A DNA stretch of 64,000 bases, from NCBI GenBank assembly GCA_020741775.1, contig DYYG01000001.1:1-64000 (forward strand). The letters are read 5' to 3'. A program made the translations under genes and the position numbers. Below are positions 8,340 through 17,343 of the stretch, one piece after another. The notes below the pieces were generated by a model. The model was not told where the DNA came from and did not search any database. It worked only from the letters and a program-made list of their open reading frames with translations. Origin of the DNA: Methylorubrum populi. GTDB taxonomy: Bacteria; Pseudomonadota; Alphaproteobacteria; Rhizobiales; Beijerinckiaceae. Each line of letters starts with the position of its first letter. The stretch's first letter is position 1.

Positions 8340-9314
8340 TCAGGCGCGCAGGGCTTCAGCGACGGTGGCGCGGAGCGTCCGGCGGGTGAGCGGGATCTTG
8401 AAGTCGTTGGAGCCCTGGCCGCGGGCCCCCTCCAGCACCCGGTCGGCGGCGGCATCGGCCGAGCCGGTCTCGATCAGCGCCGTTTCCGCCGCCTCGACCC
8501 GCCACGGCTTGTGGGCCAGACCGCCGAAGGCGAGCTTGGCGAATTTCGGTCGGTCGCCGTCCCCTTTCGCGATGATCGCCGCCACGGAGACCGTGGCGAA
8601 GGCGTAGGACGCCCGGTCGCGGACCTTGCGGTAGAGATGCACGCCCCCGACCGGCTTGGGCAGGGTCACGGCGGTGATGAGTTCGCCGGGCTTGAGATCC
8701 GTCTCGATCTGCGGGGTGTCGCCGGGCAACCGATGGAACTCGGCCATGGGGATGCTGCGCGTGGCGCCGCTCGGATCGACGGTCTCCACCGTCGCGTCGA
8801 GGACGCGCATCGCCACGTTCATGTCGGAAGGGTTGGTGGCGATGCAGGACTCGCTCGCCCCCAGCACCGCCATGATCCGGTTGAACCCGCCGATGGCGGC
8901 GCAGCCCGAGCCGGGCTCGCGCTTGTTGCAGGGCTTGGTGGTGTCGTAAAAATAGTAGCAGCGGGTCCGTTGCAGCAGGTTCCCGGCCGTGGTGGCCTTG
9001 TTGCGCAACTGGCCCGAGGCGCCCGCGAGCAGGGCCTTGGCCAACACCGCATAGTCCTGCCGCACCCGGGGATGGGCAGCGAGATCGGCATTGCGCACCA
9101 GCGCGCCGATGCGCAGGCCGCCCTCCGCCGTATCGGTCACCTCGGCCAGCGGCAGGCGGTTGACGTCGATCAGGGTGGCGGGCGTCTCGATCTGAAGCTT
9201 CATCAGGTCGAGCAGATTGGTGCCGCCGGCGATGAAGCGGGCAGCAGGCCGCTCGGCGGCGAGCCGGGCCGCGTCCTGGATCGTGGCGGGGCGCTCATAG
9301 GCGAAGGCCTTCAT
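8340..9314 (-). CDS. paoB: FAD-binding subunit of aldehyde oxidoreductase with extra [4Fe-4S] site (PaoB-like)
   Basis: 324 residues of the CO dehydrogenase/xanthine dehydrogenase FAD subunit family. The FAD pyrophosphate loop is [15 protein letters not shown] near residue 25. The segment [20 protein letters not shown] followed by CAAI (near residues 120-145) supplies the Cys cluster typical of PaoB/YagS, which binds a [4Fe-4S] centre absent from ordinary xanthine dehydrogenase FAD subunits. The subunit passes electrons from the Fe-S centres to FAD. It is separated by 12 bases from paoA upstream and by 11 from paoC downstream, so the three are almost certainly cotranscribed. Confidence 0.9.
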   Translation of the reverse strand: MKAFAYERPATIQDAARLAAERPAARFIAGGTNLLDLMKLQIETPATLIDVNRLPLAEVTDTAEGGLRIGALVRNADLAAHPRVRQDYAVLAKALLAGASGQLRNKATTAGNLLQRTRCYYFYDTTKPCNKREPGSGCAAIGGFNRIMAVLGASESCIATNPSDMNVAMRVLDATVETVDPSGATRSIPMAEFHRLPGDTPQIETDLKPGELITAVTLPKPVGGVHLYRKVRDRASYAFATVSVAAIIAKGDGDRPKFAKLAFGGLAHKPWRVEAAETALIETGSADAAADRVLEGARGQGSNDFKIPLTRRTLRATVAEALRA

Positions 9315-9326
9315 GGGTTCGCCTCC

Positions 9327-9977
9327 TCAGAGCTTGGTGCCGGCGTCGCGGATCGCCGCGACGATGTTGGGATAGGCCGAGCAGCGGCAGAGATTGCCGC
9401 TCATCCGCTCGCGGATTTCGTCCTCCGTGAGCGAGGCCTTCTGCGTGAGATCGTCGGTGACGTCGCTCGGCCAGCCGGCCTCGATTTCTGACAACATGCC
9501 GGCGGCGGAACAGATCTGGCCCGGCGTGCAGTAGCCGCACTGGAAGCCGTCATGATGCAGGAAGGCGGCCTGGAGCGGGTGCAGGGTGTCGCCTTCGGCG
9601 AGCCCCTCGATGGTGGTGACGGCGTCGCCCTCATGCATGGCGGCCAGCGTCAGGCAGGAATTGATCCGCCGGCCGTTCACCAGCACCGTGCAGGCGCCGC
9701 ACTGGCCATGGTCGCAGCCCTTCTTCGATCCGGTGAGATCGAGATGCTCGCGCAGGGCGTCGAGCAGGGTGGTGCGGGTATCGAGGGTGAGATCGTGCCG
9801 CCGCCCGTTGATCGTGAGCGTGACCGGCATCGTCTGAGGCTGCGGATCGGCTGCCGATGGGGCGGCGACCGCCCGGCCCCGCAGGGAGGCGCCCACCGTT
9901 GCCAGGGCGGCGCAGCTCCCCATCACCGTCCGGCGCGTCGGGTCGAAGCGCCGGTCTCTCGTGGAATGATCCGTCAT
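9327..9977 (-). CDS. paoA: [2Fe-2S] subunit of aldehyde oxidoreductase with Tat signal (PaoA-like)
   Basis: 216 residues from ATG 9977. A twin-arginine signal, [18 protein letters not shown], lies at about residues 12-29 and ends AVAAP, so the folded complex should go to the periplasm by Tat, as for E. coli PaoABC. The plant-type [2Fe-2S] cluster is [18 protein letters not shown], and the second cluster uses CGYCTPGQI and [10 protein letters not shown]. This is the electron-transfer subunit. ATG 9977 is chosen over an in-frame ATG at 10013, because the longer form only adds a non-conserved leader before the Tat motif. It is the first gene of the operon. Confidence 0.9.
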   Translation of the reverse strand: MTDHSTRDRRFDPTRRTVMGSCAALATVGASLRGRAVAAPSAADPQPQTMPVTLTINGRRHDLTLDTRTTLLDALREHLDLTGSKKGCDHGQCGACTVLVNGRRINSCLTLAAMHEGDAVTTIEGLAEGDTLHPLQAAFLHHDGFQCGYCTPGQICSAAGMLSEIEAGWPSDVTDDLTQKASLTEDEIRERMSGNLCRCSAYPNIVAAIRDAGTKL

Positions 9978-10170
9978 GAAGCCTGTCGTCCCGCGCATCC
10001 GGACCGGCCGCACGGGGCGCCCAGTCTGGAATGGATCGAAAACTGACAGGCGGAACGCGACAGGCGTTCAGGTTGATCCGAGGGTCACCCGCGCCGCGAT
10101 GGCGCAGCGGCGCGGTGGTTCCGAGAGCCGGGCCCGATCAAGTGACTTGCGAGAACGGCTCCAGGCCCTT

Positions 10171-10223
10171 GTCGTGATGCGCATTCTTGCGCCGAACCGG
10201 CATCCGCTTCGGCGGACAGCGCT
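10171..10223. repeat. Dispersed extragenic repeat, family A copy 1
   Basis: 53 bases matching the stretch at 21277-21329 at 43 of 53 positions by eye, including the shared core GCGCCGAACCGG. Both copies lie in gaps between genes. Sequences of this style are common between genes in Rhizobiales. Confidence 0.7.
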
Positions 10224-10249
10224 CCCGCGGGCTCGGTGGCTGAGCTTCG

Positions 10250-11509
10250 TCAGCTCCACGCGTGGAGCGGCGGATTCACTCCGTTGAGGGCGTGGTTGCC
10301 GATGATCGCAACTTTCCAGCGCACGGGATCGTGAAGGGTGTGGGTGCGGGCATTGCGCCAGTGGCGGTCGAGATTGTGCTCGGCGAGCGTCGAGCGGGTG
10401 CCCGAGAGTTCGAACAGGGTGTTCGAGGCGGCGAGCGAGACTTCGGTGGTGAGCACCTTGGCCTCGGCGGTGGCGAGCTGGGCCGCCGCCACGCTCTCGG
10501 GGGTCGGGTCCGCCACGGCCGCGTCGATGGCGAGACCGGCCCGGTCGAGCAGGGCTTCCGCCGCGTGCTGGCGGATGGTCAGGTCGCCGATGGCGCGGAT
10601 GGTGTAGGGATCGTCGGAGGCCCGCTCCTGGCCGCTGTCGATCCAGGGGCGCGCCTTCTCGCGCACGAAGGCGATGGTGTCGTCCAGCGCCTCGCGGCCG
10701 ATCCCGGCATCGACCGCCGCCTGGATGATCTGGAAGATCGCCCCGTCCACCCGCGGCGCCTCGTAGGCGCGATAGCCCGGCACGAGGTGGCTTTTCGGCA
10801 CGCGGACATCCTCGATGATGACGGTGCCGCTGGCGGTGCCCTTCTGGCCGAAAGCCGACCAGTCGTCGATCACGGTGAGGCCGGGCGCGTCCCGCTCGGC
10901 GATGGCGTACCAGGCGCGGCCCTGGTCATCGAGGGCGACGATCGGCACGAGATGGGCGAGCAGGGCGCCGGAGGAATAGAATTTCTGGCCCCTGACGATC
11001 ACGTGGTCGCCGTGATCGGTGAAGCGGGTCTCGAACTCACCGGCGCGCTTGCTGCCGCGCTCCGAGAAGGCGTTGCCGAAGCGGGTGCCCTTCAGCACTT
11101 CGGCGAAGAGAAGCGCCTGCTGCTCCGGCTCCGACACCGTGCGGATCGCCGCGACGATGCCGAGATGGTTCTGGGCGATCTGGGCGATGGAGGGATCGGC
11201 GGCGGCGATGATCGCGATCACCTGCGCCAGCGTCTTGTAGGAGACCTCAGGCCCGCCATACGCCCTGGGCACGTTGATCGACCACAGGCCGCTCTGGGAA
11301 AAGGCGTCGAGTTCGGCGAGCGGGCGGGCATTGCTGCGGTCGCGCTCGGATGCGCCCTCGCGGAATTGCGCCGCGAGGGCATGGGCGACGCGGATCGCCT
11401 CGGCATCGTCGCGGATGATGTGGGCCGGCGTCGCGGGGCGGGCAGGCCCCGGCACACCCTGCGGCCGGCTTCCGGCTTCGGCGGCGGTGGGGCTGACGGC
11501 AATGGTCAT
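10250..11509 (-). CDS. sfnB: SfnB-type acyl-CoA dehydrogenase-like oxidoreductase, sulfur acquisition
   Basis: 419 residues of the acyl-CoA dehydrogenase superfamily, SfnB/DszC-like branch. It has an N-terminal helical domain (DPSIAQIAQNHLGIVAAI), a central flavin-binding beta domain (FGNAFSERGSKRAGEFETRF, DDWSAFGQKGTASGTV) and a C-terminal helical domain with HWRNARTHTLHDPVRWK, the typical SfnB/DszC end. SfnB takes part in use of dimethyl sulfone and other organosulfur compounds as sulfur source; its exact reaction is less settled than that of SfnG. ATG 11509 (MTIAVSP) is preferred, with CGGAGA upstream. It lies directly downstream of sfnG on the same strand, about 180 bases apart with a repeat between. 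Confidence 0.85.
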   Translation of the reverse strand: MTIAVSPTAAEAGSRPQGVPGPARPATPAHIIRDDAEAIRVAHALAAQFREGASERDRSNARPLAELDAFSQSGLWSINVPRAYGGPEVSYKTLAQVIAIIAAADPSIAQIAQNHLGIVAAIRTVSEPEQQALLFAEVLKGTRFGNAFSERGSKRAGEFETRFTDHGDHVIVRGQKFYSSGALLAHLVPIVALDDQGRAWYAIAERDAPGLTVIDDWSAFGQKGTASGTVIIEDVRVPKSHLVPGYRAYEAPRVDGAIFQIIQAAVDAGIGREALDDTIAFVREKARPWIDSGQERASDDPYTIRAIGDLTIRQHAAEALLDRAGLAIDAAVADPTPESVAAAQLATAEAKVLTTEVSLAASNTLFELSGTRSTLAEHNLDRHWRNARTHTLHDPVRWKVAIIGNHALNGVNPPLHAWS

Positions 11510-11562
11510 GGGCGGTCTCCGAAGGAGGAATGGGAAGAGACGGATCCCAGGCATGCCCTCAT

Positions 11563-11615
11563 CCTGAGGTGGCGGCGCGAAGCGTCGCCCTCGAAGGATC
11601 TGCCAGGGCTCGCAT
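11563..11615. repeat. Rhizobiales-type extragenic palindromic repeat, family C copy 1
   Basis: The gap between sfnG and sfnB contains CTCATCCTGAGGTGGC followed by GGCGCGAAGCGTCGCC and CTCGAAGGATC. The outer ATCCT/AGGAT and inner GGCGGCG/CGTCGCC pair to make a hairpin. This spelling is the well-known palindromic repeat seen throughout Rhizobiales genomes. Inside an operon it could act as an mRNA stabiliser or attenuator. Confidence 0.65.
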
Positions 11616-11691
11616 GGGAAGCGGAGGATCCGCCGAGGCCCGCCGATGCGGGCGCCTCAGGTGAGGTCGGCGGATGAGATGCGTGGGGAGC

Positions 11692-12804
11692 TCAGGCCGC
11701 CTCGGCCCGGCGCTCGCGGGCGGCTTCCAGGGCGCGCACCCGCGGGATCACGTGCTCGCCGAAATACTTTACGTCTTCCTGGAAGTGCAGAAAGGCGAGC
11801 AAGGCGAGATCGACGCCGACATCCTTCAGGGCGACGATGCGCTCGGCAATCTGGTCGGGTGTGCCGATCAGGTTGGTCTTGAAGCCGTCATTGTACTGGA
11901 CGAGATCCTCGAAGCTCGACTTCGCCCAATTGCCCTCGCCCTCCGGGGAGGCCTTGCCGGCGTTCTTCACCTCGTGGCCGAAGGCCTTCACCGCCTCCGG
12001 GTCGGCCTTGTCGATGATCTCCTGGAGCACCGCGCGGGCCTCCTCCTCCGTATCGCGGGCGATCACGAAGGCATTGACGCCGACCTTCACGGAATGGCCG
12101 TTCGCGTGGGCCTTGGCCCGGATATCGTCGACCTGCGCCTTCACGCCCTCGGGCGTGTTGCCGTTGGTGAAGTACCAATCGGAGACGCGGGCCGCCATGT
12201 CGCGGGCCGCCCGCGAGGAGCCGCCCTGGAAGATCTCCGGCAGACGCGCGCCCGGCTTCGGCTTCAGGGTGTAGTCGCTGTAGCGGTAGAAATCGCCGCG
12301 GAAGGTGAAGTTGTCCTGGGTCCAGATCCCGCGCAGGGAGCGGATGAACTCCTCCGAGCGGCGGTAGCGCTCGTCATGGTCGAGCCAGGGCTCGCCGATG
12401 GCCCGGAACTCGCCGGAGAACCAGCCCGAGACGATGTTGACCGCGATCCGACCCTCGGTGAGCTGCGCGATGGTGGCGATCTGCTTGGCGGCGAGCGTCG
12501 GGTTCCAGGGGCCGGGCAGGAGCGCGGCGATCACCGTCAGCTTCGTCGTGGCCGCCGCGAGCGCGTGGCTGAAGGCGACGGATTCGTGCTGGTACTCGGC
12601 GCCGTAGCCGGCGGTGAAGCGGATCTGGGTCAGCGCGTAGTCGAAGCCCGAGGCTTCCGCGATCTGGGCGAGCTTGCGATTGTAGTCGATGTCCCAGCTG
12701 GTGCGCTGCTCGACCTTGCTGATGACGAGCCCACCGGAGACGTTGGGAACCCAATAGGCGAAGCGGATCGGATCGGGCGAGGAGGACACGGTCCGGACAG
12801 TCAT
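11692..12804 (-). CDS. sfnG: FMNH2-dependent dimethyl sulfone monooxygenase SfnG
   Basis: 370 residues, luciferase-like TIM barrel. Family marks are FAYWVPNVSGGLVISKVEQR at the N-terminus, LTQIRFTAGYGAEYQHE near residue 55, TEGRIAVNIVSGWFSGEFRA near residue 115 and LPEIFQGGSSRAARDMAA near residue 190. These match SfnG, which cleaves dimethyl sulfone to methanesulfinate and formaldehyde using FMNH2 from a partner reductase. The formaldehyde would feed C1 metabolism in a methylotroph. ATG 12804 (MTVRTVSS) is preferred over the open frame running to 12885. First gene of the sfnG-sfnB unit. No FMN reductase, SfnR regulator or sulfonate transporter is adjacent in this window. Confidence 0.9.
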   Translation of the reverse strand: MTVRTVSSSPDPIRFAYWVPNVSGGLVISKVEQRTSWDIDYNRKLAQIAEASGFDYALTQIRFTAGYGAEYQHESVAFSHALAAATTKLTVIAALLPGPWNPTLAAKQIATIAQLTEGRIAVNIVSGWFSGEFRAIGEPWLDHDERYRRSEEFIRSLRGIWTQDNFTFRGDFYRYSDYTLKPKPGARLPEIFQGGSSRAARDMAARVSDWYFTNGNTPEGVKAQVDDIRAKAHANGHSVKVGVNAFVIARDTEEEARAVLQEIIDKADPEAVKAFGHEVKNAGKASPEGEGNWAKSSFEDLVQYNDGFKTNLIGTPDQIAERIVALKDVGVDLALLAFLHFQEDVKYFGEHVIPRVRALEAARERRAEAA

Positions 12805-13034
12805 GGCGGCACGTCGCTCGTCTTCGAGAGGGTGATGGGAAAACTTGCGAAAACTCCGGGATGTGCTTCCGGATTGTTTCGCCATGTCAAATCATTGCTG
12901 CGGAAAGACCTTTCGTCAAAGGAATGATCCGGCATTTTCTCCCTGAAACACGAAACGCTCTTCTTTGCGGGCGCGGCGCGGACGAAGATCGTTTCCTTGA
13001 ATGCAATCCGGGGGCGGGGTCCGCGCTGCACCCT

Positions 13035-13069
13035 CGAACGAAAAGAGCCGCCCGGGTGGGGCGGCTCCT
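13035..13069 (-). terminator. Intrinsic terminator of mrcA
   Basis: On the minus strand, GAGCCGCCC and GGGCGGCTC form a 9-bp GC stem, followed by TTTTCGTTCG. It begins 25 bases after the mrcA stop. Confidence 0.85.
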
Positions 13070-13093
13070 TGTCGTCGCGAAAGCGCGGCTCGT

Positions 13094-15511
13094 TCAGTAG
13101 ACCCCGCCGGCCTGGGCGGCGGCGCCGGCATCCGACGGGACGGCGGCGGGCGGGGACGGGGCGACATAGGCGTCCGGCGGGGCGGTGCCGGGCTTGAACG
13201 CCTCCAGGATGGTGCCGCCGCCCTCGCCCGAGCCGGCGCGGGTGCCGGAGGAGGCGTTGACGCGGATCAGCTTGATGCCCGGCGGCACCCGGAACGGCGT
13301 CGGCGGCTTGTCCTTGAGCGCCACCTTGAGGAAGTCGAGGGCGATCGGCGCCGCGAGGCCGCCGCCGGTCGCCCGGTCGCCGAGCGAGCGCGGCTTGTCG
13401 AAGCCGAGATAGACGCCGACGGCGAGGTCGGGGGAGAAGCCGACGAACCACGCATCCTTGGCGTCGTTGGTGGTACCTGTCTTGCCCGCCAGCGGCTTGC
13501 CGATCTGCTTGAGGATCGTCGCCGTGCCGCGCTGGACCACGCCCTCCATGATCGAGACCATCTGGTAGGCGGTGAGCGGGTCGAGCACCTGCTCGGACTC
13601 GTCCACGAGCTTCGGCTCGTCCTGGCCGGACCACTTCTCCGCGTCGCAGCCGACGCATTTGCGGTTGTCGTGGCGGTAGATCGTCTCGCCGGTGCGGTCC
13701 TGGATGCGGTCGATCAGCGTCGGGCGGATGCGGCGCCCGCCATTGGCGAGCATCGAATAGGCGGTGACCATGCGCATCACCGTGGTCTCGCCGGCGCCGA
13801 GCGACATCGGCAGCACCGGGAGCAGGTCGTCATAGACGCCGAAGCGGCGGGCGTATTCGGCGATCAGCGGCATGCCGATATCCTTGGCCAGCCGCACCGT
13901 CATCAGGTTCTTCGAGTGCTCGATGCCGTAGCGCAGGGTGTGCGGCCCGCCCGCCTTGCCGTCGTAGTTCGAGGGCGACCACGCCTCCTGGCCGGGGCCG
14001 GCCTCGATGGTGATCGGCGAATCCTGGATCACCGAGGAGGGGGTGTAGCCGTTGTCGAGCGCCGCCGAGTAGACGATCGGCTTGAACGACGAGCCGGGCT
14101 GGCGCATCGCCTGGGTGGCGCGGTTGAACTCGGATTCCTCGTAGGAGAAGCCGCCGACCATGGCGTGGACGCGGCCCGTATAGGGGTCCATCGCGACGAT
14201 GGCGCCGGAGATCTCGGGCTTCTGGCGCAGGCGATAGGTGCCGCGGCCCGTATCCATCGCCTCGACATAGACCACGTCGCCGGGCTTCAGGGCGGTGGCG
14301 ACCGGCCGGCCGGTCCATTTCACGCCCTCGGCGGTGATCGAGCCGGTCTCGCGCTCCTTCGAAATCGCGCCGGAGGCCTCGCGCTTCGGCTGGAGGCCGA
14401 TCTGCGCCACGCCGCCATTGGTGTTCAGCACCACGGCGAGCCGCCAGGGGGCGATGTCGCCGAGGGCCGGCATCTCGGAGACGGCGAGGCCCCAGTCACG
14501 CCCGGTCAGGTCGACCTTGTGGTCGGCGCCGCGCCAGCCGCGGGCCTGATCGTAGCGCACCAGGCCGTCGATCAGCGCCTTGCGCGCCCAGGCCTGCATC
14601 TTCGGGTCGAGGGTGGCGCGCACGGAGAGCCCGCCCTCGTAGAGCTTGCTCTGGCCGTAGCGCTCGGAGATCTCGCGGCGCACCTCTTCCGTGAAGTAGT
14701 TGGCGTTGGCCGCGTTCGGGAAGGCGACGCGCGGGTTGACGCCGAGCGGCTGCTTCTTGGCCTCGGTGGCCTCGTCGGCGGTGATGTAGCCGTTCTGGGC
14801 CATCAGGCCGATGATCTCGTTGCGCCGGGCGAGCGCCGCCTGGGTCTTGCGGTAGGGGTGGTAGTTGTTCGGGCCCTTCGGCAGGGCGGCGAGATAGGCC
14901 GCCTCGTTGATCGTCAGCTCGTGGACCGACTTGCCGAAATAATCGAGCGCGGCCGCGCCGACCCCGTGCAGGTTGCGGCCCGGCACGATGGTGCCGAGGA
15001 AGATCTCGTTGAGGTAGAGTTCGAGGATCTTGTCCTTCGAGTAGGCCGATTCGATCCGCAGGGCGATCAGGGCTTCCTTGATCTTGCGGTCGTAGGTCTG
15101 CTCGGCGGAGAGCAGGAAGTTCTTGGCCACCTGCTGGGTGATGGTCGAGGCGCCCTGCTTCTTGCCCGACTGGGCGTTGGTGAGCACCGCGCGCACGATG
15201 CCCTCGGGGTCGATGCCGCCGTGCTTGTAGAAGTTCTTGTCCTCCGCCGAGAGGAAGGCGGCGACGATGATCTTCGGCATCGCCTGGATCGGGAGGTAGA
15301 GGCGCCGCTCATGGGCGTACTCGGCCAGGAGCGAGCCGTCCGCCGCATGGACGCGGGTCATCACCGGCGGCTCGTAATTGGCGAGCGCGGCGTGGTCGGG
15401 CAGATCCTGGCTGTACTTCCAGTAGAAGAACGCCCCGAAGGCGGCGGCGATGCAGAACAGGACCGCACCGGCCGAGAACAGGAAGGCGAAGAATCGCAGG
15501 ATGAATCGCAT
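13094..15511 (-). CDS. mrcA: Penicillin-binding protein 1A, bifunctional transglycosylase/transpeptidase
   Basis: 805 residues, normal for class A PBPs. A short cytoplasmic end and one membrane segment (about residues 10-30) are followed by the GT51 glycosyltransferase domain. Motifs there are EDKNFYKHGG with catalytic Glu90, STITQQVAKNFLL near residue 122 and KILELYLNEIFLG near 162. The transpeptidase domain has the SxxK motif in PGSSFKPIVYSAAL (active Ser), the SxN motif in EHSKNLMTVR, and KTGTTNDAKDAWF. The C-terminal 60 residues are Ala/Pro/Gly-rich and probably disordered. It polymerises and crosslinks peptidoglycan in the periplasm. The amidase gene upstream on the same strand acts on the same polymer, about 160 bases apart. 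Confidence 0.95.
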   Translation of the reverse strand: MRFILRFFAFLFSAGAVLFCIAAAFGAFFYWKYSQDLPDHAALANYEPPVMTRVHAADGSLLAEYAHERRLYLPIQAMPKIIVAAFLSAEDKNFYKHGGIDPEGIVRAVLTNAQSGKKQGASTITQQVAKNFLLSAEQTYDRKIKEALIALRIESAYSKDKILELYLNEIFLGTIVPGRNLHGVGAAALDYFGKSVHELTINEAAYLAALPKGPNNYHPYRKTQAALARRNEIIGLMAQNGYITADEATEAKKQPLGVNPRVAFPNAANANYFTEEVRREISERYGQSKLYEGGLSVRATLDPKMQAWARKALIDGLVRYDQARGWRGADHKVDLTGRDWGLAVSEMPALGDIAPWRLAVVLNTNGGVAQIGLQPKREASGAISKERETGSITAEGVKWTGRPVATALKPGDVVYVEAMDTGRGTYRLRQKPEISGAIVAMDPYTGRVHAMVGGFSYEESEFNRATQAMRQPGSSFKPIVYSAALDNGYTPSSVIQDSPITIEAGPGQEAWSPSNYDGKAGGPHTLRYGIEHSKNLMTVRLAKDIGMPLIAEYARRFGVYDDLLPVLPMSLGAGETTVMRMVTAYSMLANGGRRIRPTLIDRIQDRTGETIYRHDNRKCVGCDAEKWSGQDEPKLVDESEQVLDPLTAYQMVSIMEGVVQRGTATILKQIGKPLAGKTGTTNDAKDAWFVGFSPDLAVGVYLGFDKPRSLGDRATGGGLAAPIALDFLKVALKDKPPTPFRVPPGIKLIRVNASSGTRAGSGEGGGTILEAFKPGTAPPDAYVAPSPPAAVPSDAGAAAQAGGVY

Positions 15512-15671
15512 CCGGTGTCCGTCCGTCGCTCGTCCGCTGTGCGCCGATGGGGCTCGGCAAGGGCCATCACAGCAGGACCTGCCGCGGGCTCGGGCTTTCG
15601 CGAAAGACCCGCGCGGCCGCGCTTCTTGAAGCGGACGGGGGCTCTCGTCGAGCCCCGTATCGACACCGGCT

Positions 15672-16973
15672 CTATGGTGAAACTGGGGCGATGGCGGCGG
15701 ACTTGCGGGGCGGCAGGGCCACGGGACGCGAGAGCGTGGCGCGGCCGGAGAAGAACAGGTCCACGGCCTTGGCCATCGAGCCGGTCACCCGCGCCCGCCA
15801 TTCCTCCGATTGCAGCTTCTCCAGATCGCTCTTGCTCGACAGGTAGCCGAGTTCGATCAGCACGGAGGGCACATCGGGGGAGCGCAGCACCTTGAAGCCC
15901 GCCTCGCGGTGGGGCTTCGTGCTCATCTCCATCACCGGCGAGAGCTGGCCCATCAGCCGGTTGGCGAAGCCCGACGAAAAGCCGCGGGTCTCGCGCAGGG
16001 TGAGTTCCTGCAGGATATCGGCGACGTCGGCCGGGCCCTCGCCGGATTCGGTGCCGGCGGCGGCGTCGGCCCGGTTCTCGCGCTCGGCAAGCTTGGCGGA
16101 TTCGCTGTCGGTCGCCTTCTCCGAGCCCGTATAGATCGTGGCCCCCTTCACCTGGGGCGCGGCCGAGATCGAATCGGCATGGATCGACACGAACAGGTCG
16201 GCCTTCGCCTCGCGGGCGATGCGCACCCGTTCGGCGAGCGGCACGAACACATCGCGGTCGCGGGTCATCACCAGGCGGTAGCGGCCCGTCGCCTCCAGGC
16301 GCTCGGCGAAGGATTGGGCGAAGCCGAACACGATGTCCTTCTCGAACACCCCGGTGGCCGCGATCGCCCCCGGATCGGTGCCGCCATGGCCGGCATCGAT
16401 CACGATCAGCGGGCGGGTATCGGCGGCTTCCTGCACGGGGGGCGCCTTGGCGGCGGTGGCCGGGCTCGGGTCGCCCGCCACCGCCGCCTTGCGGAAGCTG
16501 TCGCGGTCGACCTTGCGGAAGGGAATCGAGAGCAGCACGGCGCCCTCGCGGGTCGTCGTGGTCTCGATGCCCTCCACCAGGGCGGGCCCGGCGAGATCGA
16601 CCACGATCCGCGAGCGGCCCGGCGCGAACAGCCCGTAGCGGAAGGAGGCGATGAGGCCCTCGCGCTTGCGGCCGGTCTCCTGGCCGAGCTGGAAGTTCAC
16701 CTCGGGTAGATCGATCACCGCCCGGTCGGGCCGCTCCATCACGAAGGTGCGGGCCTCGACGGGTTTCGACAGGGTGAGGGTGAGGCGGGTGGTGCCATCC
16801 CGGACGACGGTCTCGGCGGCGATCGCCACGGCGCTGCCGCCGGAGCCGCCCGGTCCGTCCTGGGCCGGCGCCGGGGCGGCGAGAAACAGGCTGCCCACGA
16901 GCGCGAGGGCGGCCCATCCAGGGGTGCGCCGATGGGCAAGTCCGGTGCGGAGCGGTCGGGTGCGTGGCTGCAT
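15672..16973 (-). CDS. N-acetylmuramoyl-L-alanine amidase (AmiC-type, AMIN + Amidase_3)
   Basis: 433 residues. A signal peptide covers about residues 1-38 (hydrophobic AALALVGSLFLAAPAPA). An AMIN domain follows at about 45-150 (TRLTLTLSKPVEARTFVMER) and would target the protein to septal peptidoglycan. The zinc-dependent Amidase_3 domain, about 185-405, has the metal and catalytic marks IDAGHGGTDPGAI, ADLFVSIHADS and VLIELGYLSSKSDL with the conserved Glu. It removes stem peptides from glycan strands during daughter-cell separation. The N-terminal run of Arg before the hydrophobic core might support Tat export, but no full twin-Arg motif is clear. Located upstream of mrcA and probably cotranscribed with it. 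Confidence 0.9.
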   Translation of the reverse strand: MQPRTRPLRTGLAHRRTPGWAALALVGSLFLAAPAPAQDGPGGSGGSAVAIAAETVVRDGTTRLTLTLSKPVEARTFVMERPDRAVIDLPEVNFQLGQETGRKREGLIASFRYGLFAPGRSRIVVDLAGPALVEGIETTTTREGAVLLSIPFRKVDRDSFRKAAVAGDPSPATAAKAPPVQEAADTRPLIVIDAGHGGTDPGAIAATGVFEKDIVFGFAQSFAERLEATGRYRLVMTRDRDVFVPLAERVRIAREAKADLFVSIHADSISAAPQVKGATIYTGSEKATDSESAKLAERENRADAAAGTESGEGPADVADILQELTLRETRGFSSGFANRLMGQLSPVMEMSTKPHREAGFKVLRSPDVPSVLIELGYLSSKSDLEKLQSEEWRARVTGSMAKAVDLFFSGRATLSRPVALPPRKSAAIAPVSP

Positions 16974-17122
16974 CGGTCGGCCAAGGTTCCGGGGGAGCCT
17001 CCGATACGGGATACGGCCGAGATGGTTAACCGTTCCTCACCCCCGCTCCGGCAATCCCGGTGGCGCTGTTGTGCGCGGGCGACACCACCGTCGGCTGTGA
17101 TGCCGCCGCCCCGGTCGGCGCG

Positions 17123-17308
17123 TCAGAGGCGGCCGTCCGGCGCCTCCCGCTCCGCCGCCTCGCCATCGGGCATCTCCCAGGCCCGCTGCCAGACGGCATG
17201 CGCGTCCGAATCCTCGGGATGGGGGTTGGCTGTCGCCGGATCGCCGCGATAGCGGGCCTGCCGCCCCTCCCTCGCGGCCGAAGCGAGCGAGTCTTCCAGA
17301 GACGACAT
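17123..17308 (-). CDS. Small Rmf/CrpP-like protein
   Basis: 61 residues. ATG 17308 is chosen over 17335 because AAGGGAGGGG sits 5-6 bases upstream of it. The central part has the pattern A-x-EG-x-x-A-x-x-x-G followed by NPHPEDSDAHAVWQRAW. That matches the layout of ribosome modulation factor and CrpP-like small proteins (G-x-x-A-x-x-x-G, N-P-[YH], W-x-x-[GA]-W). Rmf promotes ribosome dimerisation in stationary phase. CrpP-like members were described in other contexts, so no exact role can be given. A long perfect inverted repeat lies just upstream (17344-17409). Confidence 0.55.
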   Translation of the reverse strand: MSSLEDSLASAAREGRQARYRGDPATANPHPEDSDAHAVWQRAWEMPDGEAAEREAPDGRL

Positions 17309-17343
17309 CACGGCCCCTCCCTTGTCCTGCTCCATCCGCCGAA

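Noticed and set aside
6055..8607. An 850-codon plus-strand frame opposite the molybdopterin subunit
   Set aside because: Antisense shadow with no conserved motifs; the minus-strand protein has clear ones.
13001..15895. A 964-codon plus-strand open frame opposite mrcA and the amidase
   Set aside because: It is a mirror of a well-supported gene in G+C-rich DNA; low-complexity His/Arg/Gly texture and no family marks.
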